64,000 nt of DNA from JAWVFM01 sp038237625. Its GTDB lineage: Bacteria > Actinomycetota > Thermoleophilia > Solirubrobacterales > 70-9. A program made the translations under genes and the position numbers. This document shows positions 33,839-41,840 of this stretch, piece after piece. Position 1 is the stretch's first letter; each line of letters starts with the position of its first letter. A model generated the notes under the pieces. The model was given only the letters and a program-made list of their open reading frames with translations. It made no database searches and had not been told where the DNA came from. The stretch lies in assembly GCA_038237625.1 (NCBI GenBank), contig JBBRYM010000014.1, positions 1 to 64,000 of the forward strand, read 5' to 3'.

Positions 33839-35599
33839 TCAGTCCTCGAAGAGCGCGTATCCGTATTCGCCGCGCTTGTATGCGAGCTTTGCGATCGCCG
33901 CGACGCGTTCGTCGTCGTTGCGTTCCATCTGCTTGAAGCTGGATCGCACCCGCCGAGCCGCACGGGTGCAGAACGTCTCGGCGATGTAGCGCTCCTGTCC
34001 GGAGGGCTCCACCCCCTGGTCTTCGAATATGGAGCTGATCCGGGAGAGGACGGCGATCTGGGCGAAGATGTCGGATATCGCCGCGGAGATCCGCTTCTGG
34101 TGGAACTGGCGCTCGAGGATCTCCTTCTTGTGCTTGCGAAGCAACGCCTCGCTGACACTGCGCAGTTCCTTGACCTGCTCGGAGACGGACTCGGCGTGTT
34201 CCTTCAGGTCCGGATGGGCCATCGTGATCCGGTCGGGTCGCACCTGGCGCTGGATGCGGCCGCTCACGTAGTCGGCCAGCACGCCAATCGAGCCGATCGG
34301 GTCGCCCAGCCCGATCTCCCCGAGGCCCGACAGTTCCTCGCCGACCGGCTTCATGCCCGAGAGGGCGATGAACGCGCGCATGACATCGTTGGCGCCCTCG
34401 AAGATCGGAAAGATGCGGATGTCGCGAAGGATCTTCTCGTAGGGCTCGTCCTTCATGTAGCCGGCTCCGCCCTTGAGCTGCATGGCGCGGTTCGCCGCGT
34501 ACCAGAGGAACTCGGTCCCCGACACCTTGCAGATCGCAGACTCGAGCGAGTAGTCCTCCACGCCTGCGTCGACGAGGCCGCAGGTCAGATAGCACATCGC
34601 CTCAAGTCCGAAGAGATAGGAGACCATCCAGCCGATCTTGTCCTGAACGAGCTCGAAGTCGGCGAGCGGCCGGTCGAACTGGCGGCGCTCCTTGACATGG
34701 CCGATGGCGAGATCGATCAGGCCCTTGGCGGCGCCAACGGATCCCGTGCCGAGCCCGATCCGGCCGTTGTTGAGGATCTGCATGGCGATGTGGAAGCCCT
34801 CACCGGGCTCGCCAAGAACGTTCTCGGCCGGCACGCTGACGTCCTTGAAGTAGAGCCGGCGCAGATCGTTGCCTCGGAGGCCCATCGTGTCGAACCGCTC
34901 GCCGACCTCGAAACCCTTCATCCCCTTCTCGAGAATCAGGGCGATGTGCCGGTCCTTTCCATCGATCTCGCAGCGGGCGAAGGTGGTGAAGACCTGGCCC
35001 TTCGACCCGTTGCCGATGTAACGCTTCTCGCCGTTCAGCACCCACGATCCGTCGGGCTGCTGCACGGCACGCGACTGGATCGCGTAGGCATCCGACCCTG
35101 CCTCGGGCTCCGTCAGCGCGAACCCGGCAAGCTTGCGGCCGGCTGCAAGGTCGGGGAGAAAGCGCTCCTTCTGTTCGTCGGTGCCGAACATGTGGATCCC
35201 CTTGAAGCCGATCGATTGATGGACTCCGAGCACGATTGAGAGCGTGCCGTCGATCTGGGCGAACGTCTCGAAGACCCTCGCATAGCCGGTCTGCGAGAGC
35301 CCCTGGCCGCCGTACTTCTCGTCGACGTAGAGCCCGCAAAGGCCGGCGTCCCCGAGCTCTTTGATCACCCCGTCGCCGAGCCAGCGCTTCTCCTCGATCT
35401 CGCGCGGGTCCATCCGCGAGCCGATCTCGCGTGCCGCCGCGTTCAACGAGCGGATGCGCTCCTGCTCCTCTGGCCTGGGCGAGGGCCACGGGAAGACCAT
35501 CTCCTCGTGGATCTCGCCCAGAAACAGGGACTTGGCGAACGAGGAGGCCGGGTCTCGCTTGAGTTCCTCGGCGCTTTGCCCGGTAGTCGTGGCCTCCAT
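33839..35599 (-). CDS. very-long-chain acyl-CoA dehydrogenase (VLCAD/ACAD9-like)
   Basis: This is a 586-residue FAD enzyme that introduces the alpha-beta double bond in acyl-CoA. The catalytic base is Glu401 in FPIFEGAND, the position used by VLCAD. LTEPEAGSDA (162-171) contacts FAD, and RDIRIFPI and GGAGYM precede the base. Residues 440-586 form the extra C-terminal helical domain that distinguishes VLCAD/ACAD9 from 380-residue acyl-CoA dehydrogenases. GAGGAG precedes the ATG. It is followed at once by a VOC dioxygenase, suggesting catabolism of long-chain or aromatic acyl substrates. Confidence 0.9.
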   Translation of the reverse strand: MEATTTGQSAEELKRDPASSFAKSLFLGEIHEEMVFPWPSPRPEEQERIRSLNAAAREIGSRMDPREIEEKRWLGDGVIKELGDAGLCGLYVDEKYGGQGLSQTGYARVFETFAQIDGTLSIVLGVHQSIGFKGIHMFGTDEQKERFLPDLAAGRKLAGFALTEPEAGSDAYAIQSRAVQQPDGSWVLNGEKRYIGNGSKGQVFTTFARCEIDGKDRHIALILEKGMKGFEVGERFDTMGLRGNDLRRLYFKDVSVPAENVLGEPGEGFHIAMQILNNGRIGLGTGSVGAAKGLIDLAIGHVKERRQFDRPLADFELVQDKIGWMVSYLFGLEAMCYLTCGLVDAGVEDYSLESAICKVSGTEFLWYAANRAMQLKGGAGYMKDEPYEKILRDIRIFPIFEGANDVMRAFIALSGMKPVGEELSGLGEIGLGDPIGSIGVLADYVSGRIQRQVRPDRITMAHPDLKEHAESVSEQVKELRSVSEALLRKHKKEILERQFHQKRISAAISDIFAQIAVLSRISSIFEDQGVEPSGQERYIAETFCTRAARRVRSSFKQMERNDDERVAAIAKLAYKRGEYGYALFED

Positions 35600-35622
35600 C
35601 GCTCCTCCTCGGGGTTTGGCCG

Positions 35623-36294
35623 TCAGCCTATCCGGCGAGCAGTGCGAGCTCGTCCTCCGCGCCGTCGGCGATCAGGCGGGCGAGCGCCAGTGACAACGCA
35701 TTGGGCAGCATCCACGCTGGCCCTCGAAGGCGCACTGTATGAGCGTGGGTTTCGTGCGCGGCCGTAATGCCAGGCTGCTGTGGCGAAAAGGAGTCCTCCG
35801 AGCAGCCACCAGGGGTCCCAGAGCAACAGATGCCAGCGCGCGAGGGTCCCGTGCATCGATGCCGGCGTATCGATAACGCCGATCGCCATCAGTCCGCGCA
35901 CGGCGATCGGCACGGCGCCGTAGAGGATCAGGCCCGCGCCCGTCGCCCATGCGGAGATCAGCAGCAGTCGGCGAGGTATGGCTCGTCCCCAATCGCGGAC
36001 GAGCGCGAGGGCGAGCAGCGCAGCGACCACCTTCGCGAAGCCAACGATCCACAGCACCAAGACGATTCCCGGGAGCCGCGTTACCTCGGCGCTGATCGTG
36101 TCGGCGCCAACTCTCCCGCCGGCGGCCCAGTAGAAGCTGATCGCCCCGAACACGACCGCCCACGCGCAGGCCGCATACGCGGCCCGCCGCCCGGTTGGCG
36201 ATCGAGACACGCTGTCGGTCGTTGGATCGTGGTTTGGACGGGCAGTCGTCTCAGTCCTTGAGGTATGTGATCTCGGGAGCGTTTCGAGCGTCAT
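35623..36294 (-). CDS. DUF3995 membrane protein, target of the divergent TetR
   Basis: This 223-residue integral membrane protein has about four helices, beginning after a polar N-terminus (1-40). AISFYWAAGGRVGADTISAEV is the signature of DUF3995, a family of unknown function. ATG 36294 has AAGGAAC before it; codons further upstream overlap the TetR operators and are not used. Divergent position and twin operators indicate that the neighbouring TetR regulator controls it. Confidence 0.75.
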   Translation of the reverse strand: MTLETLPRSHTSRTETTARPNHDPTTDSVSRSPTGRRAAYAACAWAVVFGAISFYWAAGGRVGADTISAEVTRLPGIVLVLWIVGFAKVVAALLALALVRDWGRAIPRRLLLISAWATGAGLILYGAVPIAVRGLMAIGVIDTPASMHGTLARWHLLLWDPWWLLGGLLFATAAWHYGRARNPRSYSAPSRASVDAAQCVVTGARPPDRRRRGGRARTARRIG

Positions 36295-36322
36295 CGTGTT
36301 CCTTCCGTAGAGTGCGGCTGCC

Positions 36323-36364
36323 TTCCATACCCAGCAGTATGGCAGGTTCCATACTGTAGCGTAT
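36323..36364. promoter_or_regulatory. twin TetR operators CCATAC-N6-GTATGG
   Basis: Two perfect 18-bp inverted repeats with identical half sites lie at 36323-36340 (spacer CCAGCA) and 36347-36364 (spacer TGTAGC), centres 24 bp apart. They fill the gap between the divergent DUF3995 and tetR genes. The second ends 6 bases before the tetR ATG. Confidence 0.88.
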
Positions 36365-36370
36365 GGCGAC

Positions 36371-36967
36371 ATGGCCCTGTCACGATCCGATTGGGTGGAA
36401 GCAGCGCTCGACGCGTTCGCGCGCGACGGCCTTCAGGGAGTCGCGATCCAGCCGCTTGCGCGCCGGCTGGATGCGACCAAGGGGAGCTTTTACTGGCACT
36501 TCGCCAACCGCGGCGAGCTGATCGACGCAACCTTGCGACTCTGGGAGCAACGCCAGACCATCGACGTGATCGCGACGATCGAAACGATTCCCGACCCCTA
36601 CGAGCGCCTAACTGCCCTCGGGCGCGGCGCCTACGCCGGCGCCGCCAGCGGCAACGCGCACGCGTCGGTGCTCGCCGCCGGGTCTAACCCGCGAGTGGCG
36701 CCCGTGCTCAAACGCGTCACGCAAACACGGCTTGCGTTCATGCAGCGCCTTTACCGCGACCTCGGGCTCCCAGCCAAGCAGGCAACGCGTCATGCCCGCC
36801 TCGCCTACGCGCTCTACATCGGTGTCGGCGAGCTCCACCGCGCAGACCCAGGACCAGACAGCGACGAAGCCGAGCGGCAACGCGCCGTTGAGCTGGCCGT
36901 CCTGGCGATGGTCCCAGCAACACTCAAGACGGGCAGCTCCAACCGGGCGCGACAGTCCGCACCTTGA
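36371..36967 (+). CDS. TetR-family transcriptional regulator
   Basis: This is a 198-residue repressor. The N-terminal helix-turn-helix (about 5-50) shows ALDAFARDGLQGVAIQPLARRLDATKGSFYWHFANRGELI, conventional in order (given as landmarks GSFYWHF and LARRLDAT). The C-terminal domain is a ligand-binding helical bundle. The two palindromes directly upstream would allow autorepression and control of the divergent DUF3995 membrane protein, hinting that the membrane protein exports or senses the ligand. Confidence 0.9.
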   Translation: MALSRSDWVEAALDAFARDGLQGVAIQPLARRLDATKGSFYWHFANRGELIDATLRLWEQRQTIDVIATIETIPDPYERLTALGRGAYAGAASGNAHASVLAAGSNPRVAPVLKRVTQTRLAFMQRLYRDLGLPAKQATRHARLAYALYIGVGELHRADPGPDSDEAERQRAVELAVLAMVPATLKTGSSNRARQSAP

Positions 36968-37022
36968 TCACGGGTAAGGCCTGTTGGCCTCGGCCGTTTC
37001 AGCCTGGCAAACTCGGCCCAGC

Positions 37023-37979
37023 ATGGCGTTGCCGCTGAAACCGCCCGTCAAGCCGCAGCTCGCGCTCTCGCGCAAGGAGCTGCCGCAGGGCGATGAGTGG
37101 GCCTACGAGCCCAAGTACGACGGCTTTCGGGCACTCGCCTTCGTCGACGGCGAAAAGCTCTTCCTGCAGTCGCGAAACGGCAAGCCGCTGGCTCGCTACT
37201 TCCCCGAGCTGCGCGTCCCCGACGGGAGCTACGTGATCGACGGCGAGCTCGTGATCCTGGGCGAAAATGGCGCCGAGGTCTTCGACGCGCTTCAGAACCG
37301 CATCCATCCCGCCGAGTCGCGCATCAAGCTTTTGTCGGTCGAGACGCCGGTCATCTACCGCGCCTTCGACCTGCTCGCGGTCGGCAAGCGCAAAGCGCTC
37401 GGCGACCCGTTCGAGGCGCGTCGTGAAGCGCTGGAAAAGCTGGTGGGTGGGTCCAAGGACCCAGGCTCGGTCGAGGTGACGCCGCTGGTCCGAACCGTGG
37501 AAGAGGCAGAGCCCTGGCTGCGCTCCGGGGAGGGAGTAATCGCCAAGCAGTGCGATGCCCCGTACCGGCCCGGCGAGCGCAAGGGCATGGTCAAGGTCAA
37601 GCGACTGCGAACGGCCGACTGCGTGGTCGCCGGCTGGCGCCCCGGCAAGGAGGACGGGACGGTTGGCTCGCTGATCCTCGGCCTCTACGACGGCAAGAAG
37701 CTACGCGTCGTCGGCCACACCTCCGGGCTCTCCGCCAAGCGCAAGCGCGAGCTCGTCGGCGAGCTCGCGCCGTACGAGACCGGCGAGCGCGGCTCGGCCG
37801 ACCCAAGCCGGTGGGCCGCCGACCGCGAGCTCGAGTGGATCTCCTTGCGCCCGGAGCTCGTCGTCGAGGTGAGCTTCGACCACGTCGCCGCCGGGCGCAT
37901 CCGCCATGGCTCGAAGATCCTGCGCTGGCGAGAGGAAAAGGACCCCAAGGATTGCAAGTTCGACCAGCTCGAAACTTGA
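37023..37979 (+). CDS. ATP-dependent DNA ligase (LigC/LigD ligase-domain type)
   Basis: This is a 318-residue ligase made of the adenylation domain and an OB-fold domain only. Motif I is EPKYDGFRA with the adenylated Lys31. SRNGKPL is motif Ia-like, VIDGELVI is motif III and EGVIAKQ motif IV. VKVKR near residue 200 is motif V. The size matches mycobacterial LigC or the detached ligase module of LigD. A detached LigD-type polymerase is encoded 2.7 kb away on the other strand, so the two probably serve the same end-joining or gap-repair route. No Ku gene is in the window. ATG 37023 is favoured over an upstream in-frame ATG because it gives the standard N-terminus. Confidence 0.9.
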   Translation: MALPLKPPVKPQLALSRKELPQGDEWAYEPKYDGFRALAFVDGEKLFLQSRNGKPLARYFPELRVPDGSYVIDGELVILGENGAEVFDALQNRIHPAESRIKLLSVETPVIYRAFDLLAVGKRKALGDPFEARREALEKLVGGSKDPGSVEVTPLVRTVEEAEPWLRSGEGVIAKQCDAPYRPGERKGMVKVKRLRTADCVVAGWRPGKEDGTVGSLILGLYDGKKLRVVGHTSGLSAKRKRELVGELAPYETGERGSADPSRWAADRELEWISLRPELVVEVSFDHVAAGRIRHGSKILRWREEKDPKDCKFDQLET

Positions 37980-38049
37980 GCGTCTTGTGAAGCGTCTGAC
38001 CCCCTTGTTGGTTTGCCCCCACGCCGGCGCTTCGCTCTAGGCTGACTTT

Positions 38050-39138
38050 GTGCGCGTAGGAGAAGTCGGTCCCGGTCCGCTGTTCGCGGACGACGGTCCG
38101 TTCACTTCGCGGCTTGGACGCCGAGTGAGGGGGATAGCGATCGAGATCGTCGCGTTCGTTCTGCTCACGGTTCTGTTCCCTGTCGTCTTGCTCGCCGCCG
38201 CCGCCGTCGACCTCGCCTTCTGGATGCGCCGGCGAAAGCCGTGGGTGGGAGTGCGCCTGGTCGCGATGGCGTGGTGGTTTCTGTTTGGCGAGATGCGGGC
38301 GCTAGCAGGACTGTTCGGGATCTGGCTGCTCACCGGCGGCCCGTTCGGAGGGGGCTCGCTTCGGCGCCGGCGCTGGCTCTACGACCTGCGGATCCGCTGG
38401 GCTGGCAGCCACCTCGGTGGGATTCGCGTGCTCTTCGGCCTTCGCTTCGAGGTCGAGGGCCTGGATCAGGCCGGCCCTGGCCCGGTCGTGATCATGATGC
38501 GCCACGCCAGCATCATCGACAACATGCTTCCGGACGCCATCGTCGGCCGGGCGCACGGAATGGGAATGCGATTCGTCATCAAGCGCGAGCTGCAGGCCCT
38601 GCCGACGATCGACATCGGCGGGCGCTGGGCGCCGACCTACTACGTGCGCCGTGGCTCGACTGACGCCGCGGGAGAGATCGCTGCGCTGCGAACTCTGGCC
38701 AGAAACATGGGCCGTGACGAGGGCATCCTCATCTACCCCGAGGGCACCCGCCACACGCCGGCAAAGCTGGCGCGCGCGCAGGAGATCATCGCCGAGCGCC
38801 AGCCGCAGATGGCCCCCTGGGCGCAGCGGCTTCGCAATCTGTTGCCGCCGCGCCTCGGCGGGCCCCTCGCGCTGATGGACGAGGGACCGGACCTCGACGT
38901 CGTCTTCTGCGGCCACGTGGGCTTCGACGGCTTTCAGTACGTCAGCGATGTCTGGGCGGGGCGGCTCGTCGGCACGACGATCCGCGTGCGCTTCTGGCGA
39001 CATCCCGCTGAATCGATTCCGGAAGGGGAAGGGGCCCGGGCCGAATGGCTGTATGAGCGCTGGCTCGAGATGGACGAGTGGGTCGGCGCCCAGCGGGGGA
39101 TCGTGCCGGCGACAGAGCCGGTTACCGCCGTCGCCTGA
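38050..39138 (+). CDS. PlsC-like acyltransferase
   Basis: This is a 362-residue membrane-associated acyltransferase. A hydrophobic helix (about 30-55) precedes the catalytic HX4D box HASIID (about residue 153) and the substrate-binding box IYPEGTR (about 234). It belongs to the glycerophospholipid acyltransferase superfamily and may acylate lysophosphatidate or another lipid. The unusually long N-terminus has further hydrophobic segments. TAGGCT stands 6 bases before the GTG start, so the message is probably leaderless. Confidence 0.82.
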   Translation: MRVGEVGPGPLFADDGPFTSRLGRRVRGIAIEIVAFVLLTVLFPVVLLAAAAVDLAFWMRRRKPWVGVRLVAMAWWFLFGEMRALAGLFGIWLLTGGPFGGGSLRRRRWLYDLRIRWAGSHLGGIRVLFGLRFEVEGLDQAGPGPVVIMMRHASIIDNMLPDAIVGRAHGMGMRFVIKRELQALPTIDIGGRWAPTYYVRRGSTDAAGEIAALRTLARNMGRDEGILIYPEGTRHTPAKLARAQEIIAERQPQMAPWAQRLRNLLPPRLGGPLALMDEGPDLDVVFCGHVGFDGFQYVSDVWAGRLVGTTIRVRFWRHPAESIPEGEGARAEWLYERWLEMDEWVGAQRGIVPATEPVTAVA

Positions 39139-39153
39139 GCTCGCTCAGCCGGA

Positions 39154-39669
39154 TCAGATCGGCTTGATGACCATCAGGAAGATGGCCAAGAGCACAAGCA
39201 GGTTCGCAGTGATTCCGACCATCTCGAGGCGGCGCGCGATCCCCTTGTACTCCTCGGAGAACACGACCTCGCCAGTGCCCGCCGCCGCGATGTCACGCTC
39301 GGCGACTTCAGCAGCGCGCACCTCCGTGGGTGAGAAGAACGCCCCACCGGCGCCGAGCAGGGTGACGATGATGAGGATCCCCGCGCTCACGAACACGTCC
39401 GAAAAGCCGTAGTTGCCGGCGGCGACCAGGTAGATCCCCGCGATCAGGACCATCGTCGCGACCGGCATGATGACCTTCTGGGCGACCTCATGCTGGACGC
39501 GGTGCCAGAAGGCGACGTGATGGCGACCATCCGGTCGCATGATGATGGCCTGGATCAGCCCGTAGGCGAACGTCCCTCCGAAGGCGATGACCGCTGCGGC
39601 GATGTGCACGAAGAGCACAAGGTTGTAGAAGCTCAGGTGGTTGGGGAGGTAATAGGAGGTCGCGAGCAT
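39154..39669 (-). CDS. DUF2269-type integral membrane protein
   Basis: The 171-residue protein has four predicted helices (about 18-40, 65-85, 90-110 and 148-168), with conserved-looking His residues (His21, His50, His51, His55) that could bind heme. The arrangement fits the DUF2269 family of unknown function. TAGCAT lies 6 bases before the ATG without ribosome site. A copy of the CCGAAAG repeat occupies the gap to the upstream polymerase gene. Confidence 0.7.
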   Translation of the reverse strand: MLATSYYLPNHLSFYNLVLFVHIAAAVIAFGGTFAYGLIQAIIMRPDGRHHVAFWHRVQHEVAQKVIMPVATMVLIAGIYLVAAGNYGFSDVFVSAGILIIVTLLGAGGAFFSPTEVRAAEVAERDIAAAGTGEVVFSEEYKGIARRLEMVGITANLLVLLAIFLMVIKPI

Positions 39670-39704
39670 GCGGGCATGCTAAGAGCTGAGGGGGCGGCAC
39701 TTCG

Positions 39705-39767
39705 CCAGAACAACTTGCGGACGGCTTCGCCGTCCTTACATGCTGCTTTCGGACCTAAAGGTCCTCA
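39705..39767 (-). repeat. CCGAAAG hairpin repeat, copy B
   Basis: On the minus strand, hairpin 1 is GGACC-TTTA-GGTCC (39764-39751), followed by GAAAGCAGCATGTA. Hairpin 2 is GGACGGC-GAA-GCCGTCC (39735-39719). AGCAGC (39747-39742) can pair with GTTGTT (39714-39709) using two G-U pairs. The TAG stop of the polymerase gene lies within hairpin 1. Confidence 0.75.
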
Positions 39768-40864
39768 CCGGACCGCCTCGCGCGGCTTGGCTGAACGCGC
39801 TTCGGCTCGCCTGGCATCTTCGGATAGTCCGGTGGGTACGGCATGTCGCCCTCGCCTTCGGCCTCGTCGCGCTGGTAGATCTCGAGCAGCGGCTCGAGGG
39901 AGTGCTGGGTCTGGTCGATACCTTCGAATCGGTCACCGACGTCGGTGAACCGGCCCGGCATCGTCTCGACGTTGAGATCACCGGGCTCGACTTCGCCAAG
40001 CTCCTCCCAATCGAGCGGCGCCGAGACAGGCGCCCCCGGCCTCGGCCGGACGCTGTAGGGCGATGCGATCGTGCGATCGCGCGCATTTTGGTTGTAGTCG
40101 ACGAATACGCGCTGACCCCGCTCCTCCTTCCACCACTTCGTCGTCACCCGGCCGGGCATTCGCCGCTCCAGCTCCCGGCCGAACGCGATCGCGGCGTGCC
40201 TGACGTCAGTGAAGGTCCAGCACGGCTCGATGCGGACGTAGATGTGGATGCCGCGCCCGCCCGACGTCTTCGGGAACCCGGTCAGGCCGAGTTCTTCCAA
40301 AAGGGACCTGGCCTCGCCCGCGACCTCGACCGCGTCGGCGAAATCGGTGCCCGGCTGCGGGTCGAGGTCGATCCGCAGCTCATCGGGATGATCGACGTCG
40401 GCGCGCCGTACCGGCCATGGGTGGAAGGTGAGCGTCCCCATTTGCGCACACCAAGCGACGACCGCGAGCTCGGTGGGACAGACCTCGTCGGCATGGCGCC
40501 CGGACGGGAATTCAATGCGCGCCGTTTCGACGTACTCAGGTGCTCCCTTCGGCACACGCTTCTGGTAGAAGGCGTCGCCCTTATGGCCTTCCCGGGTGGA
40601 GATGGTCATGCCTGCATGCACACCCTTCGGCCACCTCTCGAGCGTTGTTGGACGCTCGCGCAGTGCGCGCATGATCCCGCCGCCGACCGCCACGTAGTAC
40701 TCGGCGATTTGTAGCTTCGTGACCTCGGCGGTGCGCTCCGTCGCGGGGAATATGACGCGGTCGGGGCTGGAGATGCGCACCTCGCGGCCGTCCACCTCGA
40801 TCGCCTCTTTCTTGGCCATGGCCGCCATCTTGTCAGTGAGACCTTCGGTCTCTGTCGACCTCAT
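39755..40864 (-). CDS. ligD: LigD-type polymerase (primase-polymerase domain)
   Basis: This is a stand-alone homologue of the polymerase domain of LigD, which adds or fills nucleotides at DNA ends during non-homologous end joining. The archaeo-eukaryotic primase fold is indicated by RIDLDPQPGTDFADA with the DxD metal pair, the KTSGGRGIHIYV block and VFVDYNQNARDRTIASPYSVRP with the third Asp. LigD nuclease and ligase domains are absent; a separate ligase gene lies 1.8 kb beyond. ATG 40864 is proposed because TACTTT stands 15 bases before it; ATG 40828 and 40819 are alternatives. The promoter region is shared with a divergent operon and contains operators. Confidence 0.9.
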   Translation of the reverse strand: MRSTETEGLTDKMAAMAKKEAIEVDGREVRISSPDRVIFPATERTAEVTKLQIAEYYVAVGGGIMRALRERPTTLERWPKGVHAGMTISTREGHKGDAFYQKRVPKGAPEYVETARIEFPSGRHADEVCPTELAVVAWCAQMGTLTFHPWPVRRADVDHPDELRIDLDPQPGTDFADAVEVAGEARSLLEELGLTGFPKTSGGRGIHIYVRIEPCWTFTDVRHAAIAFGRELERRMPGRVTTKWWKEERGQRVFVDYNQNARDRTIASPYSVRPRPGAPVSAPLDWEELGEVEPGDLNVETMPGRFTDVGDRFEGIDQTQHSLEPLLEIYQRDEAEGEGDMPYPPDYPKMPGEPKRVQPSRARRSGEDL

Positions 40865-40867
40865 CGC

Positions 40868-40917
40868 ACTTTGCAACACAAAGTAGTTTGTGGTAGAGTC
40901 ACTTTGCGTCGCAAAGT
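40868..40917. promoter_or_regulatory. two palindromic operators and promoter of the winged-helix operon
   Basis: Operator 1 is ACTTTG-N5-CAAAGT (40868-40884). Operator 2 is ACTTTGCG-T-CGCAAAGT (40901-40917). A third overlapping palindrome, CACAAA-GTAG-TTTGTG, lies at 40877-40892. A plus-strand promoter fits between them: TTGCAA at 40871-40876 and TAGAGT at 40895-40900, 18-bp spacer. Operator 2 would cover the transcription start. Confidence 0.75.
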
Positions 40918-40935
40918 TAATTGAAAGGAGACGCG

Positions 40936-41517
40936 ATGTCCGAGCAGGCAATTCAGATGCTCAACGAGGTCGAGGCGCTGCGGGAACGCACCCGCAAGTC
41001 GCTTCGGTGGGGCTGGGCGCCCTTCGCGGTCTTCGGGGTCGCAAATCTTCTGAGCGCGCCGTTCACCCAGATCGGCGACGGCCTCGCGCTCGGGATCTTC
41101 TGGCTCTTCGCCGGCCCGATCGGCTGTCTCGTGACCATGACGCTGGTTCGTCGGCTGGAGTTGCGAAGCGGAGTCTTCGACCGTCACGAGCGCTTCTACG
41201 CAGTCGTGATCGGCGGGATGGTGATTGCCGCGACAGTCGTGGGATTCAGCGCGCGGGGACTCGCGTCGGACGTGGGGCCGGTATTCCCGATCGGTGTAGG
41301 CCTGGTCGTGATCGCGGCATTCGATCGCAGCCGGTTCATGGGCGCTGCAGGTACCGCAGTCATCGCGCTCGGCGTGGCGCTCGCGGTCGCGGCGCCGGCG
41401 AATGCCGACACCTGGGCCGCGATCGGCGAAGGCCTTATTTTCATCGCCGCGAGCCGCGCGTTGTGGCGGCAGGGGTCGAGCGCCGGGATCCAGGCGCCTC
41501 AGGTGGGTCACTCGTGA
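40936..41517 (+). CDS. membrane protein co-transcribed with a winged-helix regulator
   Basis: The 193-residue protein starts with a short charged helix (EAIQMLNEVEALRERTRKSL-like, residues 5-24). It continues with about five hydrophobic segments (28-45, 47-68, 85-105, 112-128, 135-155). No named family is recognised; a similar helix-plus-membrane layout occurs in operons with PadR/MarR-like regulators. AAAGGAG precedes the ATG. Its stop overlaps the regulator start (GTGA), and the operon is preceded by two operators likely bound by that regulator. Confidence 0.65.
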   Translation: MSEQAIQMLNEVEALRERTRKSLRWGWAPFAVFGVANLLSAPFTQIGDGLALGIFWLFAGPIGCLVTMTLVRRLELRSGVFDRHERFYAVVIGGMVIAATVVGFSARGLASDVGPVFPIGVGLVVIAAFDRSRFMGAAGTAVIALGVALAVAAPANADTWAAIGEGLIFIAASRALWRQGSSAGIQAPQVGHS

Positions 41518-41822
41518 CCCATCCGGCGCTCCATCTGGACGACACGGTCCACCAGCGCGTCCGACTGGGAATCCTGGCCGTGCTGGAGGAGGCCAAGCGT
41601 GCCGACTTCGGCTACGTCCGGGACGCTCTGGACCTTTCCGACGGCAACCTCTCCCGTCACGTGCAGGTGCTGGAGGAGGCCGGTCTGGTGAAGGTCGAGA
41701 AAGGCTTCGAGGGACGCCGGCCGAGGACCTGGCTTCAGGCGACAAAACGCGGGCGCGCTGCTCTCGCCGATGAGGTCAAGGCTCTGCGCGAGCTGATCTC
41801 GCGGGTCGACGGCAACGGCTAG
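41514..41822 (+). CDS. winged-helix transcriptional regulator (HTH_34-like)
   Basis: This is a 102-residue single-domain DNA-binding protein. RLGILAVLEEAKRADFGYVRDALDLSDGNLSRHVQVLEEAGLVKVEK is a winged helix-turn-helix (recognition helix around SDGNLSRHVQVLEE), and GRRPRTWLQATKRGRAAL forms the wing and last helix. It resembles the MarR/ArsR-like HTH_34 family that is usually coupled to a membrane protein. GTG overlaps the upstream stop. Probably an autorepressor acting on the ACTTTG palindromes. Confidence 0.85.
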   Translation: MTHPALHLDDTVHQRVRLGILAVLEEAKRADFGYVRDALDLSDGNLSRHVQVLEEAGLVKVEKGFEGRRPRTWLQATKRGRAALADEVKALRELISRVDGNG

Positions 41823-41840
41823 ACCAAATAGCCTGCCCGC

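Noticed and set aside
36968..37022. GTAAGGCC-TGTT-GGCC hairpin resembling hairpin 2 of the CCGAAAG repeat
   Set aside because: There is no hairpin 1 or CCGAAAG linker upstream; the similarity is limited to a short GC-rich stem.
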